This document shows, piece after piece, positions 1 to 10,566 of a DNA stretch of 50,949 nucleotides (position 1 is the stretch's first letter; each line of letters starts with the position of its first letter). Below the pieces are notes generated by a model. That model saw only the letters and a list, made by a program, of their open reading frames with translations. It was not told the DNA's origin and made no database searches. The position numbers and the translations under genes were made by a program. This stretch comes from Acidimicrobiales bacterium (GTDB lineage Bacteria > Actinomycetota > Acidimicrobiia > Acidimicrobiales > Bog-793), in contig DATGLP010000012.1 of the NCBI GenBank assembly GCA_035294085.1, forward strand, positions 1 to 50,949, read 5' to 3'.

Positions 1-1170
<1,170 letters not shown>

Positions 1171-1499
1171 GACCAAGCCACGACGAGGTCGCGGCGTGAT
1201 CCAGAGAGCCGGCTCGGGCGATGCCCGTGCCGACTGGCAGGACGGACGTTGTCCGTCCACTGCAATGACGTGGCGACCGCGACGCCGTCTCGACGCGCGG
1301 CCTCCCGCACTAGCTTTTGGCTGTTCCTCTTCCGTTCTCAAGGAGCGACGACGGGGCACGCTTCCTCTCGGAAGGAGGTGCCACGCGCTCTGGGGACGGC
1401 TCCGCCTCTCCCGAGGCGAAGGGTCCCGCTGCGCCGCCGCCAGGCGGTCACCCGCCCCCGGCGCGTCCGGAGCGGCGGGGCCGCCCCGAGCGGAGACCT
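1171..1499 (-). other. rRNA leader region
   Basis: This stretch lies between the predicted rRNA transcription start (about 1493) and the 16S 5' end. It is GC-rich and shows no convincing protein gene on either strand. As leader RNA it should contain antitermination and RNase III processing signals. A possible boxA is listed separately; the 3' partner of any processing stem is outside the window. Confidence 0.6.
1334..1346 (-). promoter_or_regulatory. Possible boxA antitermination site in the rRNA leader
   Basis: On the minus strand the leader contains GCTCCTTGAGAAC, similar to the boxA core (GCTCTTTGAAAAC-like) recognised by NusB/NusE. It lies about 165 nt upstream of the 16S 5' end, a reasonable place for such a signal. 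The match is imperfect, so this is a candidate only. Confidence 0.35.
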
Positions 1500-1527
1500 A
1501 CCTTAGCACCTGGCCGCGCTCTGTCAA
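1500..1527 (-). promoter_or_regulatory. rRNA operon promoter
   Basis: On the minus strand a perfect -35 hexamer TTGACA (1527-1522) is followed by a 16-bp spacer and a -10 hexamer TAAGGT (1505-1500, fitting TANNNT). Transcription would start near 1493, leaving a leader of about 320 nt before the 16S gene. The position directly upstream of the rRNA and the near-consensus hexamers make this a strong housekeeping-sigma promoter. Confidence 0.78.
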
Positions 1528-1580
1528 TCCGTCGACCCGGCTCCCGCAGGCGACGCCGGGGCCGAAAGCGTCCGAAGGCG

Positions 1581-1596
1581 GGCCCCCGCGGGGGCC
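1581..1596. terminator. Hairpin terminator after the arg operon / mpg
   Basis: A perfect 16-bp palindrome (GGCCCCCGCGGGGGCC) lies about 80 bp downstream of the mpg stop and upstream of the rRNA promoter. It has no T tract, which is common for terminators in high-GC actinobacteria. It probably stops transcription from the long trp-arg-mpg unit before the rRNA promoter. Confidence 0.55.
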
Positions 1597-1674
1597 TCCC
1601 GTCGGCCTGCAGCCTCGCTCCGAGCCCTCGATCGCTCCCGCCGTCTCCCTCGTGGGTCGAGCGAGGTGCTCCTC

Positions 1675-2301
1675 TCAGGCGGGCGCCGGTCGCGACACGC
1701 ACGGCTCCCCTCGCAGCGCGAACCGCCACGGCAGCGCCGCCGACTCGCCGGCGCGCCGGGACAGCCCGACGCGCGGGCCCACGGCGATCGCCTCGGGCGG
1801 TGGCGTACCGTCGTCGAGGAGCGCGACCGGGCCGTCCGACGCGACGAGGTCTGCCCCGTCGAGGCGCCGGTCGATGCCGAGCGCCTGGCACAGCTTGGCC
1901 GGGCCCGAGCACAGGTCGTGCGCGGCGCGGGTGCTCCCGCGCCGTCGCCGCATCTCCTCGAGGCCGGCGAGCGGGGCGAGCGCCCGCAGGAGCACCGCCA
2001 TCGCCTCCCCCTCCTCGCCGCAGACGACGTTCGCGCAGAAGTGCATGCCGTAGGTGAAGTACACGTAGAGGTGCCCGGGCGGACCGAACATCGTGGCGTT
2101 GCGCGCCGTGCGTCCTCCGAAGGCGTGGCTCGCACGGTCCGCCTCGCCCCGGTACGCCTCCACCTCCACGATGCGGCCGGCGACCGCACCGTGCGCGAGG
2201 ACCTTGTTCAGCAGCTGCGGCGCCACCTCGAGCGAGTCTCGCCGGTAGAAGGAGCGATCGAGGCGCTCGCCGAGGCGGGGGTGCTCAGCGACCCCCGACA
2301 C
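1675..2301 (-). CDS. mpg: 3-methyladenine DNA glycosylase (AAG/Mpg family)
   Basis: This 208-aa protein belongs to the AAG/Mpg family, which excises alkylated purines such as 3-methyladenine during base-excision repair. Family hallmarks in order are an N-terminal LNKVLAHG segment, IVEVEAYRGEADRASHAF (containing the conserved E-AY that positions the catalytic glutamate), GRTARNATMFGPPGHLYVYF, the YGMHFCANVV segment, and a C-terminal RVGLSRRAGE segment. Length is typical. The chosen GTG start at 2301 overlaps the argH stop by 17 bases; a longer start would run further into argH. It is the last gene of the arg unit, so co-transcription with argH is likely, although the function is unrelated to arginine. 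Confidence 0.9.
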   Translation of the reverse strand: MSGVAEHPRLGERLDRSFYRRDSLEVAPQLLNKVLAHGAVAGRIVEVEAYRGEADRASHAFGGRTARNATMFGPPGHLYVYFTYGMHFCANVVCGEEGEAMAVLLRALAPLAGLEEMRRRRGSTRAAHDLCSGPAKLCQALGIDRRLDGADLVASDGPVALLDDGTPPPEAIAVGPRVGLSRRAGESAALPWRFALRGEPCVSRPAPA

Positions 2302-3667
2302 GGGACCGCTCGGCGGCGCACTGCTGCTTGAAGCGCTCGAGCTGCTCGGCCACCGCCGCGGCACCTGACCCGCCCGGGCTCGAGCGCCGCTCGATCGCGG
2401 CGCCCGGCTCGAGCAGCCTCGCTGCCGCCGGTCCGAGCACCTCGCTCGCCGCGACGAGGTCCTCGAAGGGCACGCCCTCGTCGAACGAGCGCCGGACCAG
2501 CTCGCCGACCACCCCGTGCGCCTCCCGAAAGGGCATGCCGGAGGAGACGAGCCACTCGGCGAGGTCCACGGCGGCGAGCGTCGGGTCGTCGGCAGCCCGT
2601 GCCATCGCCGCGGTGTCGAAGCGCAGCGTCGCGACGAGGCCGCGCAGGGCCGGCAGCGCCAGGCTCACCTGGTCGAGCGCGTCGAAGAGCGGCTCCTTGT
2701 CCTCCTGCAGGTCCCGGTTGTAGGCGAGCGGGAGCCCCTTCAGCGTCGCGAGGAAGCCTGCGAGGTGGCCGATGAGCCGCCCCGCCTTGCCGCGAGCGAG
2801 CTCGGCGATGTCGGGGTTCTTCTTCTGCGGCAGCATCGAGCTCCCCGTCGCCCACGCGTCGTCCAGGCGGAAGAAGCCGAACTCCTCGCTCGCGAAGATG
2901 ACGACCTCTTCGCCGAGGCGCGAGAGGTGCACGCCGAGGAGCGCGCAGGCGAAGAGCGTCTCGGCCACGAAGTCGCGGTCGGAGACCGCGTCCATGGAGT
3001 TCTCGAAGCGCCGCGCGAAGCCGAGCTCGTTCGCCGTCGCGTCCGGATCGAGCGGCAGCGACGAGCCGCCGAGGGCGCCGGCGCCGAGCGGCGAGACGTC
3101 GAGGCGGCCGCGCACCTCGGCGAGACGCGCCACGTCGCGCAGCAGCGCCCAGCCGTGGGCGAGCAGGAGGTGGGCGACGAGGACGGGCTGGGCTCGCTGG
3201 AGGTGCGTGTAGCCGGGACAGTAGGCCGCGCCGGCTTCCTCGGCGCGCTGCGCGAGCGTCTCTGCCAGGTCGAGCACGAGCGCCTCCACCTCGCCGACAC
3301 GCCGGCGCGTGTACAGGCGCAGCGCGGTCGCCACCTGGTCGTTGCGGCTCCTGCCGGTGTGCAGCTTCGCGCCGAGGGGCCCCGCGAGCTGCGTGACGCG
3401 CCGCTCGATGGCGGTGTGGACGTCCTCGTCGGCGTCGTCGAAGACGAACGAGCCCCCCTCGATCTCCGCGCGCACCGTCTCGAGCGCGGCGACGAGCGCG
3501 GCGACCTCTGCCTCCTCGAGGATGCCGGCGCGGCCGAGCCCGTGCACGTGCGCGATCGAGGCAGCCACGTCGTCAGCGGCGAGGCGCCGGTCGAACGGCA
3601 GGCTCGCGCTGAAGGCCATCATCGCCGGCGCGGGCGGCACCCCGGTCCGCTTGGCCCACAGCGTCAC
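2285..3667 (-). CDS. argH: Argininosuccinate lyase
   Basis: The enzyme splits argininosuccinate into arginine and fumarate, the last step of arginine synthesis. The 460-aa protein has the fumarase/aspartase superfamily marks: HTGRSRNDQVAT around residues 103-114, THLQRAQP at 154-161 (catalytic His155 region), and the signature GSSMLPQKKNPD at 275-286 with the catalytic serine loop. The GTG start at 3667 overlaps the argG stop as GTGA, the junction style used throughout this operon. An ATG about 16 codons further in is an alternative start. Length is normal. Confidence 0.96.
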   Translation of the reverse strand: MTLWAKRTGVPPAPAMMAFSASLPFDRRLAADDVAASIAHVHGLGRAGILEEAEVAALVAALETVRAEIEGGSFVFDDADEDVHTAIERRVTQLAGPLGAKLHTGRSRNDQVATALRLYTRRRVGEVEALVLDLAETLAQRAEEAGAAYCPGYTHLQRAQPVLVAHLLLAHGWALLRDVARLAEVRGRLDVSPLGAGALGGSSLPLDPDATANELGFARRFENSMDAVSDRDFVAETLFACALLGVHLSRLGEEVVIFASEEFGFFRLDDAWATGSSMLPQKKNPDIAELARGKAGRLIGHLAGFLATLKGLPLAYNRDLQEDKEPLFDALDQVSLALPALRGLVATLRFDTAAMARAADDPTLAAVDLAEWLVSSGMPFREAHGVVGELVRRSFDEGVPFEDLVAASEVLGPAAARLLEPGAAIERRSSPGGSGAAAVAEQLERFKQQCAAERSRVGGR

Positions 3668-4869
3668 TCGCCGTCGGCCCCCTGGTGGCTGGCCCAGGTC
3701 TGGATGCCGAGGCCGAAGATCCGCACGAACCCCTCGGCGTCTTCGTGGCGGAACGCGTCCGCTGCGTCGTAGGTCGCGAGGCGGTAGTCGTAGAGCCCGA
3801 CGTCGCTGCGTCGGCCGGTCACCGCCAGTGCGCCGCCCGGTGCGAACCGCAGTCGCACCTCGCCGGTCACGTGGCGCTGGGTCTCGGCGACGAACGCGGA
3901 GAGCGCCCGGCGCAGCGGCGAGAACCACAGACCGTCGTAGACGAGCTCGGCGAAGCGTGGCTCGAGGCGCGCCTTCTCGTGGGCGACGTCGCGCTCGAGC
4001 GTGAGCGCCTCGAGGTCGAGGTGCGCCATCGTCAGCGCGAGCGCGGCGGGACACTCGTAGACCTCGCGGCTCTTGATGCCGACGCGCCGGTTCTCGACCA
4101 TGTCGAGGCGGCCGAACCCTCTCGAGCCCGCGACACGCTCGAGCTCGCGCACGAGGGCAACGAGATCGAGGGGGCGCCCGTCGAGGGAGGTGGGGACGCC
4201 GTGCTCGAAGCCGACCACCACCTCGACCGGCTCTCGGGCCGTCTCGCGCGTGATGGCGTACACGTCCTCGGGCGGCGCCGCCCAGGGGTCCTCGATCGCG
4301 CCGCACTCGATCGCCCGGCCCCACAGGTTCTCGTCGATCGAGTAGAGCCGCTCCCTCGACGCCGCCACCGGAAGGCCGTGGCGTGCCGCGTACTCGATCT
4401 CGTCCTCACGGGTCATGCCCCAGGTCCGCACCGGCGCGAGGATCTCGAGGTCGGGCGCGAGGGCCCGTGTCCCGACCTCGAAGCGCACCTGGTCGTTGCC
4501 CTTGCCCGTGCACCCGTGCGCGACCGCGCCCGCCCCGTGGCGTCGCGCCTCGGCGACGAGGTGGCGCACGATGAGCGGCCGGCTGAGCGCCGAGACGAGC
4601 GGGTAGCGCCCCTCGTAGAGCGCATTCGCCTGGAGCGAGGGCAGGACGAAGTCCTCAGCCAGCTCCGCGCGGGCGTCGACGACGACGGCCTCGACGGCAC
4701 CCGCGGCCAGGGCGCGCTCCCGGATCGCCTCGAGGTCGGCGCCCGACTGGCCCACGTCGAGGGTGACCGCGACCACCTCGTAGCCGTGCTGCGCCCCGAG
4801 CCAGTGCACCGCCACGGAGGTATCGAGACCCCCGGAGTACGCGAGGACCACCCGCTTCGTCACCGTCAA
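3664..4869 (-). CDS. argG: Argininosuccinate synthase
   Basis: The enzyme condenses citrulline and aspartate with ATP to argininosuccinate. The 401-aa protein starts with the family's PP-loop ATP-binding segment AYSGGLDTSVA (residues 10-20) and carries GCTGKGNDQVRFE and the conserved NRRVGIKSREVYECPA region that binds citrulline/aspartate. Length matches the family. It starts 29 bases after the argR stop and couples to argH through a GTGA overlap. Confidence 0.97.
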   Translation of the reverse strand: MTVTKRVVLAYSGGLDTSVAVHWLGAQHGYEVVAVTLDVGQSGADLEAIRERALAAGAVEAVVVDARAELAEDFVLPSLQANALYEGRYPLVSALSRPLIVRHLVAEARRHGAGAVAHGCTGKGNDQVRFEVGTRALAPDLEILAPVRTWGMTREDEIEYAARHGLPVAASRERLYSIDENLWGRAIECGAIEDPWAAPPEDVYAITRETAREPVEVVVGFEHGVPTSLDGRPLDLVALVRELERVAGSRGFGRLDMVENRRVGIKSREVYECPAALALTMAHLDLEALTLERDVAHEKARLEPRFAELVYDGLWFSPLRRALSAFVAETQRHVTGEVRLRFAPGGALAVTGRRSDVGLYDYRLATYDAADAFRHEDAEGFVRIFGLGIQTWASHQGADGE

Positions 4870-4897
4870 CCCTTCCTGCCGAACGGAACCACCCGGC

Positions 4898-5371
4898 TCA
4901 GCGCCCTGCGAGCGCCGCGAGGCGCGCCGCGAGGCGCGCGCCGCCGACCTCCTCGGCGGCCACGACGAGCACGGTATCGTCGCCCGCGACGGTGCCGACG
5001 ACGCCGTCGAGGCGCGCGCGGTCGAGTGCCGACGCGACGACGTGCGCCGAGCCCGGCGGCGTGCGCACCACGACGAGGTTGGCGGACGGCGCGACCTCCA
5101 CGACCCACTCGCCGAGGACGCGCCGGACGTGATCGAGCGGCGCCACCTGGTCCTTCGGCAGCTGCGCGAGGGCGTAGACCTGCCGGCCGGCCCCGGGGAG
5201 GCGCACCTTCAGCGCGCCGAGCTCCTCGAGGTCGCGCGACACCGTCGCCTGCGTCGCCACCACCCCGTTCGCCGCGAGCAGCTCGACGAGCTGCGGCTGG
5301 CTCGTCACCTCGTGCTCGGCCAGCAGCCGAGCAATGAGGTGCTGGCGGCGGGCCTTCGGGCTCCGGGTCAC
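4898..5371 (-). CDS. argR: Arginine repressor ArgR
   Basis: This 157-aa protein is the arginine-dependent repressor of arginine genes. The N-terminal half is a winged helix with the ArgR motif around [18 protein letters not shown] and [16 protein letters not shown]. The C-terminal half is the hexamerisation and arginine-binding domain, with [13 protein letters not shown] carrying the conserved acidic pair. The GTG start at 5371 overlaps the argF stop (GTGA). Being encoded inside the operon it probably controls suggests autoregulation; candidate ARG boxes lie upstream of argC. Confidence 0.95.
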   Translation of the reverse strand: MTRSPKARRQHLIARLLAEHEVTSQPQLVELLAANGVVATQATVSRDLEELGALKVRLPGAGRQVYALAQLPKDQVAPLDHVRRVLGEWVVEVAPSANLVVVRTPPGSAHVVASALDRARLDGVVGTVAGDDTVLVVAAEEVGGARLAARLAALAGR

Positions 5372-6291
5372 GTCGGCGCCCCCCGGCCGCGTCCGGCGAG
5401 GAAGGCGAGGAGGCCTCGCATCGCGTGCATGCGGTTCTCCGCCTGGAGCCAGATCCGACTGGCCGGTCCGTCGAGGACCGACGCGCTCACCTCCTCGCCG
5501 CGATGCGCCGGCAGGCAGTGCAGCACGATCGCCCCGGGCGCCGCCTCGGCGAGGACCGCCTCGTCGATGGCGTAGCCGGCGAAGGCCTCCCGCTTGGCGC
5601 CGGCGGCCGCCTCCTCGCCCATCGACACCCACACGTCGGTGTAGAGGACGTCCGCGCCACGCGCCGCCTCGGCGGCCGACGCGCAGCGAGTCACCGACCC
5701 GCCGAGACGCGCCGCCCACTCGAACGCCGAGGCGGGCAGCTCGAAGCCGGGCGGCGAGGCGATGCGGAAGGCCACCCCCGTCAGCACGCAGCCGGCGAGC
5801 AGGGAGCGAGCGACGTTGTTGCCGTCACCGACGAACGCGAGCGTCCGCCCGACGAGCGAGCCGAAGCACTGGCGGATGGTGAGCAGGTCGGCGAGGACCT
5901 GCGTGGGGTGCTCGAGGTCGGAGAGCAGGTTGACGACCGGGACCGGTGCTCCGCGTCCGTCGAGCGCGGCAGCCATCCGCTCGAGCGTGGCGTGCGACGC
6001 GACCCGGGCGCAGACGAGCCCGTGGTAGCAGCCGAGGGTGCGGGCCACGTCCTCCACCGACTCGCGGCGGTCGAAGCCCACCTCGTCTGCCCGGATGGTG
6101 ACCGGGTGGCCGCCGAGCTGGGCGACGGCCAGCTCCGAGGCGTTGCGCGTCCGCGCCGAGGGGTGCTCGAAGACGAGCGCCACCCCGGTCCCCTCGAGCA
6201 GGCGCGGGAGCCTCGCCTCGGCGAGGTCGAGGACCTCGGCCACCTCGGCGCCCGAGAGGTCCGCGAGGCGCAGGACGTGGCGCGCCCTCAC
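5368..6291 (-). CDS. argF: Ornithine carbamoyltransferase
   Basis: The enzyme makes citrulline from ornithine and carbamoyl phosphate. The 307-aa protein shows the carbamoyl-phosphate loop as [12 protein letters not shown] (residues 42-53; family consensus STRTR, here SARTR), the HPTQVLAD motif, and the ornithine-side [11 protein letters not shown] motif near the C-terminus that separates it from aspartate carbamoyltransferase. The GTG start overlaps the argD stop (GTGA). Length is normal. Confidence 0.95.
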   Translation of the reverse strand: MRARHVLRLADLSGAEVAEVLDLAEARLPRLLEGTGVALVFEHPSARTRNASELAVAQLGGHPVTIRADEVGFDRRESVEDVARTLGCYHGLVCARVASHATLERMAAALDGRGAPVPVVNLLSDLEHPTQVLADLLTIRQCFGSLVGRTLAFVGDGNNVARSLLAGCVLTGVAFRIASPPGFELPASAFEWAARLGGSVTRCASAAEAARGADVLYTDVWVSMGEEAAAGAKREAFAGYAIDEAVLAEAAPGAIVLHCLPAHRGEEVSASVLDGPASRIWLQAENRMHAMRGLLAFLAGRGRGAPT

Positions 6292-7472
6292 GGCCGTGAC
6301 GCCTGCGGCGCGCCGACCCGCTCGAGCGCGGTGGCGAGGATGTCGAGCGCGAGGTCGCACTCGTCGGGGGAGACGATGAGCGGCGGCGCGAGGCGGATCA
6401 CGCCAGGCACCGGGCAGTTGACGAGGAGACCGAGCTCGAGCGCGGCTGCCACCGCCGCCCTGGCGTCCAGCCCCTCCGCGAGGACCGCTCCGAGGAGGAG
6501 GCCCGCGCCGCGCACGGCGCGCACCCCTGCGATGCGCGCGAGCCCGGCGGCGAGGCGCTCGCCGGCCGCCGCTGCCAGCCGGGGGGCGTCGAGGGCGACC
6601 ATCGTCTCCAAGGTGGCGCGCGCTGCCGCCATCGCGAGCGGTTGACCGCCGAAGGTCGAGCCGTGGTCGCCGGGCCGGAACGCCTGCGCGACCTCGGCGC
6701 GCGCCCAGCACGCGCCGACCGGGACGCCGTTGCCGAGCGCCTTGGCGATCGTGACGATGTCGGGGAGGATGCCGGCTTCCTGGAAGGCGAACCAGCGGCC
6801 GGTCCGGCCGAGGCCGGTCTGGATCTCGTCGATCGCGAGCAGCAGGCCGCGCTCGTCGCACAGCGCTCGCACCTCGGCGAGGAAGCCAGGAGGTGCTGGC
6901 AGCACGCCCCCCTCGCCCTGGATCACCTCGAGGAGGACCGCAGCGACTCGCGTCGGGTCCGCCGCGCGCGCCAGCGCGTCGATGTCCCCGAGCGCCACGT
7001 GGGTGAAGCCGGGCGGCAGCGGTGCGAACGGCTCGTGCTTGGCCGGCTGGCCCGTCGCATGCAAGGTGGCGAGCGTGCGGCCGTGGAACGACCCGTAGGC
7101 CGAGACGACGCCGTGGCGTCCCGGGCCCCCGAAGCGGCGCGCCAGCTTGATCGCGCACTCGTTCGCCTCCGCACCGGAGTTCGCGAAGAAGACCTTCCCC
7201 CCGGCGGGCGAGCCGTCGCCGATCAGGCGGTCGATGAGGGCAGCGACCTCCTCGGCGAGGGCGTTGCCGTAGAGGTTCGACACGTGCAGCAGCGTCCGCG
7301 CCTGCGTGCACAGCGCCTCGGCCACCGCGGGGTGCGCGTGCCCGAGCGAGGTGACGGCGATCCCCGAGATGAAGTCGAGGTAGTCCCGCCCCTGCTCGTC
7401 GACGAGGTGCGCACCCGAGCCCGAGACGAAGCGCACCGGCGCGGGTGCGTACGTGGGCATCAGGCCGCTCAT
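6288..7472 (-). CDS. argD: Acetylornithine aminotransferase
   Basis: This 394-aa class III PLP-dependent aminotransferase converts N-acetylglutamate semialdehyde to N-acetylornithine. Evidence includes the [14 protein letters not shown]-terminal segment, the PLP-contacting [12 protein letters not shown] motif, the lysine loop [14 protein letters not shown] containing the Schiff-base lysine, and the [11 protein letters not shown] segment. The start ATG at 7472 overlaps the argB stop as ATGA. The operon context fixes the assignment as ArgD rather than another class III aminotransferase. Confidence 0.94.
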   Translation of the reverse strand: MSGLMPTYAPAPVRFVSGSGAHLVDEQGRDYLDFISGIAVTSLGHAHPAVAEALCTQARTLLHVSNLYGNALAEEVAALIDRLIGDGSPAGGKVFFANSGAEANECAIKLARRFGGPGRHGVVSAYGSFHGRTLATLHATGQPAKHEPFAPLPPGFTHVALGDIDALARAADPTRVAAVLLEVIQGEGGVLPAPPGFLAEVRALCDERGLLLAIDEIQTGLGRTGRWFAFQEAGILPDIVTIAKALGNGVPVGACWARAEVAQAFRPGDHGSTFGGQPLAMAAARATLETMVALDAPRLAAAAGERLAAGLARIAGVRAVRGAGLLLGAVLAEGLDARAAVAAALELGLLVNCPVPGVIRLAPPLIVSPDECDLALDILATALERVGAPQASRP

Positions 7473-8341
7473 CCCGCCACCACCATCGTCCCGATCCCCT
7501 CCTCGGTGAACAGCTCGAGCAGCGCCGCGTGCGGGACCCGACCGTCGAGGACGTGGGCGCTGCCCACGCCGGCGCGAACCGCCCGGGTGCAGGCGCGCAC
7601 CTTGGGGATCATCCCGCCCGCGACCGCGCCGGTCTCGACGAGCTCGTCGAGCGCGTCGGCGCTCAGCCTCGAGATGCGGCTGGACGGGTCTCGTACGTCG
7701 GCGAGCACGCCCGGGACGTCCGAGAGGAACAGGACCTTCTCGGCTCCGAGCGCCTCGGCGACGGCGCCCGCGACGACGTCGGCGTTGATGTTGTAGGCCT
7801 GACCGGACCGGCTCGACCCGATCGTCGCGATGACCGGGACGAGGCCGCCGGCGACGAGGCGGTCGAGGATCGTCCGGTCCACCGCGGCCACGTCGCCGAC
7901 GAAGCCGAGCGCCGGGTCGCGCTCGGACGCGGTGATGAGCCCGGCGTCCTCCCCCGACAGCCCGACGGCGAGCGGCCCGTGGCGGTTGAGGGCGTTGACG
8001 ATGTCGCGGTTCACCTTGCCGACGAGCACCATCCTCGCGATCTCGAGCGTCTCGGCGTCCGTGACGCGCTGGCCGTCACGGAAGGTTGGCTGCTTGCCGA
8101 GCCGCTCCATCAGTGCGCCGATCTGCGGGCCGCCGCCGTGCACGACCACCGGGCGCATCCCGAGGGAAGCCATGAGCACGACGTCCTGCGCGAACAGCTC
8201 GAGGGCGCTCGCGCCGCCCTCGGAGTCGCCGAGCGCGCTCCCGCCGTGCTTCACGACCACGACCTTGTCCCGGAAGCGCCGGATGTAGGGGATGGCCTCG
8301 ATGAGGACCGCGGTCACGAGCTCGGGGGCGAGCGCGCTCAC
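7469..8341 (-). CDS. argB: Acetylglutamate kinase
   Basis: The enzyme phosphorylates N-acetylglutamate, usually the feedback-controlled step. The 290-aa protein has the amino-acid-kinase fold marks: [10 protein letters not shown] near the N-terminus, [18 protein letters not shown], and [20 protein letters not shown] for substrate binding. There is an N-terminal helix ([13 protein letters not shown]) like those in arginine-sensitive hexameric kinases, so arginine feedback is plausible but not proven. The GTG start overlaps the argJ stop (GTGA). Confidence 0.95.
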   Translation of the reverse strand: MSALAPELVTAVLIEAIPYIRRFRDKVVVVKHGGSALGDSEGGASALELFAQDVVLMASLGMRPVVVHGGGPQIGALMERLGKQPTFRDGQRVTDAETLEIARMVLVGKVNRDIVNALNRHGPLAVGLSGEDAGLITASERDPALGFVGDVAAVDRTILDRLVAGGLVPVIATIGSSRSGQAYNINADVVAGAVAEALGAEKVLFLSDVPGVLADVRDPSSRISRLSADALDELVETGAVAGGMIPKVRACTRAVRAGVGSAHVLDGRVPHAALLELFTEEGIGTMVVAG

Positions 8342-9501
8342 GACGTCCTCATGTTCTCGTCGATGTAGCCGTGCCCGAGGTCGGTCGTGAGCACCGCGGC
8401 GGCCCCGGAGCCGAGCGCGAGGTCGCAGGTGATCTCGACCCGCTCGCCGCGGAGGTGGGCCGCGACCGCCTCGGCGTCGTGCGCCACGCCGATCCCGCCG
8501 CGACAGACGACCGTGCCGCCGTAGGCGACGCTGACGTGGTCGAGGTGGAAGGTGGCACCCGACGCGCCGAGCTCGCTCACGATGCGCCCCCAGTACGGGT
8601 CGGCACCGTAGAGCGAGGTCTTCACGAGCAAGCTGGAGGCGACCGCGCGCGCGGCCTGACGGGCTTCCGCGTCGCTCAGCGCCCCGACGACGCGCACCGT
8701 CGCGACGCGCGTCGTCCCCTCCGCGTCCTCGGCGAGCTGCGAGGCGAGGTCGGCGCAGGCGGCCTCGAGCGCCTCGGCGAGCTCGCCGAAGGCGGCCCGT
8801 CCGGCCTGGCCGGAGGCGAGCGCCACGACCGTGTCGTTCGTCGAGGTGCACCCGTCGACGATGAGCTCGTTGAAGGTGCGCGCCACGGCCTCGCGCAGCG
8901 CGCCCGCGAGCGCGTCGGGCTCCGCGACCGCGTCGGTCGTGAGCACGGCGAGCATCGTGGCCATGCGCGGCGCGATCATGCCGGCGCCCTTCGCCATGCC
9001 GCCGACCCGGAAGCGCGAGTGCTCGACGAGGGTCTGCTTGGGGTGCGTGTCCGTGGTCATGATGGCCTCCGCAGCGGCGCGGCCGTCCGCTGGCGTAGCC
9101 CCGAGGCGGTCGACGAGCCCCGGCACCGCCGCCTCGACGCGCTCGACCGGCAGCTGCCGCCCGATGAGCCCGGTCGAGCACACGAGGACTGCCTCGGGCG
9201 CGACGCCGAGCGCCTCGGCGACGGCCACGCAGCTCGCCTCGGCGGCGCGCTGCCCGCTCGCCCCGGTCGCCGCGTTCGCGCACCCGCTGTTGATGAGGAC
9301 CGCCGCAGCCCTCCCGCCGGTCGCGAGCAGGTGCGCTCGGCTCACGACGACAGGCGCCGCCGCCGCACGATTCGTCGTGAAGGTCGCCGCAGCGGGAACG
9401 GCTGCCTCGGCGGCGACGAGGGCGAGGTCCTTCGCGCCACCCTCCTTGATCCCGCACGCGACACCTGCGGCCCGGAACCCCTGCGGCGCGACGACGCTCA
9501 C
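8338..9501 (-). CDS. argJ: Glutamate N-acetyltransferase / ornithine acetyltransferase
   Basis: ArgJ moves acetyl from N-acetylornithine to glutamate, making the arginine pathway cyclic; some forms also use acetyl-CoA. The 387-aa precursor carries the self-cleavage motif MATMLAVLTTDA, with the expected cut between Ala181 and Thr182 to give alpha and beta chains. NSGCANAATG near residue 71 and KGAGMIAP before the cut are family-typical. It has a GTG start with a GTGA overlap on argC. Whether it is mono- or bifunctional cannot be told from sequence, and no argA is seen here. Confidence 0.95.
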   Translation of the reverse strand: MSVVAPQGFRAAGVACGIKEGGAKDLALVAAEAAVPAAATFTTNRAAAAPVVVSRAHLLATGGRAAAVLINSGCANAATGASGQRAAEASCVAVAEALGVAPEAVLVCSTGLIGRQLPVERVEAAVPGLVDRLGATPADGRAAAEAIMTTDTHPKQTLVEHSRFRVGGMAKGAGMIAPRMATMLAVLTTDAVAEPDALAGALREAVARTFNELIVDGCTSTNDTVVALASGQAGRAAFGELAEALEAACADLASQLAEDAEGTTRVATVRVVGALSDAEARQAARAVASSLLVKTSLYGADPYWGRIVSELGASGATFHLDHVSVAYGGTVVCRGGIGVAHDAEAVAAHLRGERVEITCDLALGSGAAAVLTTDLGHGYIDENMRTS

Positions 9502-10511
9502 GGCGCCATCCCGAGCGCGCTGAGCCCGAGGGTCTCGTCGAGGCCGCAGGCGAGGTTCGCCGCCTGGATCGCCTGCCCGGCACCACCTTTCACCAGGTTG
9601 TCGAGGGCTGCGAGGACGAGCACGCGGCCCGTGCGGCGGTCGTAGCGCGCGCTGAGCAGGCAGGTGTTCGCGCCGTAGGCGTCGCGCGTGGCGGGCGGGC
9701 GCTCGGCGACCTGGACGAAGGGCTCGCCGGCGTAGGAACGCTCGAGCAGCGCGAGCACCTCGTCCGTCGAGGTCGGCGCGCTCGCCGTCGCGTAGCAGGT
9801 GGCGAGGATCCCACGCGTCATCGGCGCGAGGTGCGGCGTGAAGAGCAGCTCGGCCCCGAGCACCTGCTCCATCTCGGGCGTGTGCCGATGGTTGACGAGG
9901 CCGTAGGCGCAGAAGCTCTCGTTCGCCGCGGCGTGGTGCGTGGCCGCCGTCAGCGACCGTCCGGCCCCGGAGGTGCCGCTCGCCGCGTCGACGACGATGC
10001 CGGCCCGATCGATCGCTCCGGCGCTGAGCAGGGGTGCGAGTGCGAGGCAGGCCGCGGTCGGGTAGCAGCCCGGTGCAGCGACGAGGTCGGCACCTCGCAG
10101 CGCCGGCCGGAACAGCTCGGGCAGCCCGTAGACGGCGCGCCCGAGCAGGTCGGGTGCGCCGTGGGTGAACCCGTACCAGCGCTCGTAGGCGGACGCGTCG
10201 CGCAGCCGGAAGTCGGCGCCGAGGTCGACGACGCAGCGAACCTCGCCGAGGAGCGGCGGGACGATCGCGTGCGAGCGGCCCGCCGGGACCGCGACGAAGA
10301 CGACGTCGAGGCCGACGAGGGCGGCGGGGTCGAGGGCCTCGAGGACGCGCCCGGCGTAGGCGGGCGCGAGCCCGGGGTGGAGCTCACCGAGGGGCGCTCC
10401 CGCCGAGCTGTCCGCCTGCACGGCCTCGACCTCGAAGGCGGGGTGGCCCGCCAGCAGGCGCAGCAGCTCGCCGCCGAGGTAGCCCGACGCTCCGACGACG
10501 CCAGCCTTCAT
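9498..10511 (-). CDS. argC: N-acetyl-gamma-glutamyl-phosphate reductase
   Basis: The enzyme reduces N-acetylglutamyl phosphate to the semialdehyde with NADPH. The 337-aa protein has an N-terminal Rossmann motif (GASGYLGGELLRLL, residues 7-20), LGADFRLRD, and the catalytic cysteine in APGCYPTA (Cys149). The ATG at 10511 lies exactly 6 bases after a TATGAT -10 element, so the message is probably leaderless. It is the first gene of the arg unit, 55 bp after trpA. Confidence 0.96.
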   Translation of the reverse strand: MKAGVVGASGYLGGELLRLLAGHPAFEVEAVQADSSAGAPLGELHPGLAPAYAGRVLEALDPAALVGLDVVFVAVPAGRSHAIVPPLLGEVRCVVDLGADFRLRDASAYERWYGFTHGAPDLLGRAVYGLPELFRPALRGADLVAAPGCYPTAACLALAPLLSAGAIDRAGIVVDAASGTSGAGRSLTAATHHAAANESFCAYGLVNHRHTPEMEQVLGAELLFTPHLAPMTRGILATCYATASAPTSTDEVLALLERSYAGEPFVQVAERPPATRDAYGANTCLLSARYDRRTGRVLVLAALDNLVKGGAGQAIQAANLACGLDETLGLSALGMAP

Positions 10512-10544
10512 GGAATGATCATACGCGTTTCAGCATCGATATGC
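10512..10544 (-). promoter_or_regulatory. argC promoter (leaderless) with a pair of candidate ARG boxes
   Basis: On the minus strand a -10 element TATGAT (10523-10518) is followed by 6 bases and then the argC ATG, so transcription should begin at the start codon. Two AT-rich inverted repeats overlap this region: GCATATCGATGC (10544-10533, centre 10538.5) and ATGATCAT (10522-10515, centre 10518.5). The centres are 20 bp apart, the usual spacing of paired ARG boxes bound by an ArgR hexamer. The repeats fit the ARG consensus only partly. The location in a 55-bp gap between trpA and argC, with argR in the operon, supports the reading. Confidence 0.5.
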
Positions 10545-10566
10545 GCCCGGGGGTCGATCGGCCGCC

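Noticed and set aside
2516-9645. Long plus-strand frames opposite argH, argG, argF, argD, argB and argJ
   Set aside because: They are arginine-, glycine- and glutamate-rich mirror frames of genes with clear family motifs on the minus strand, a known effect of very high GC content.
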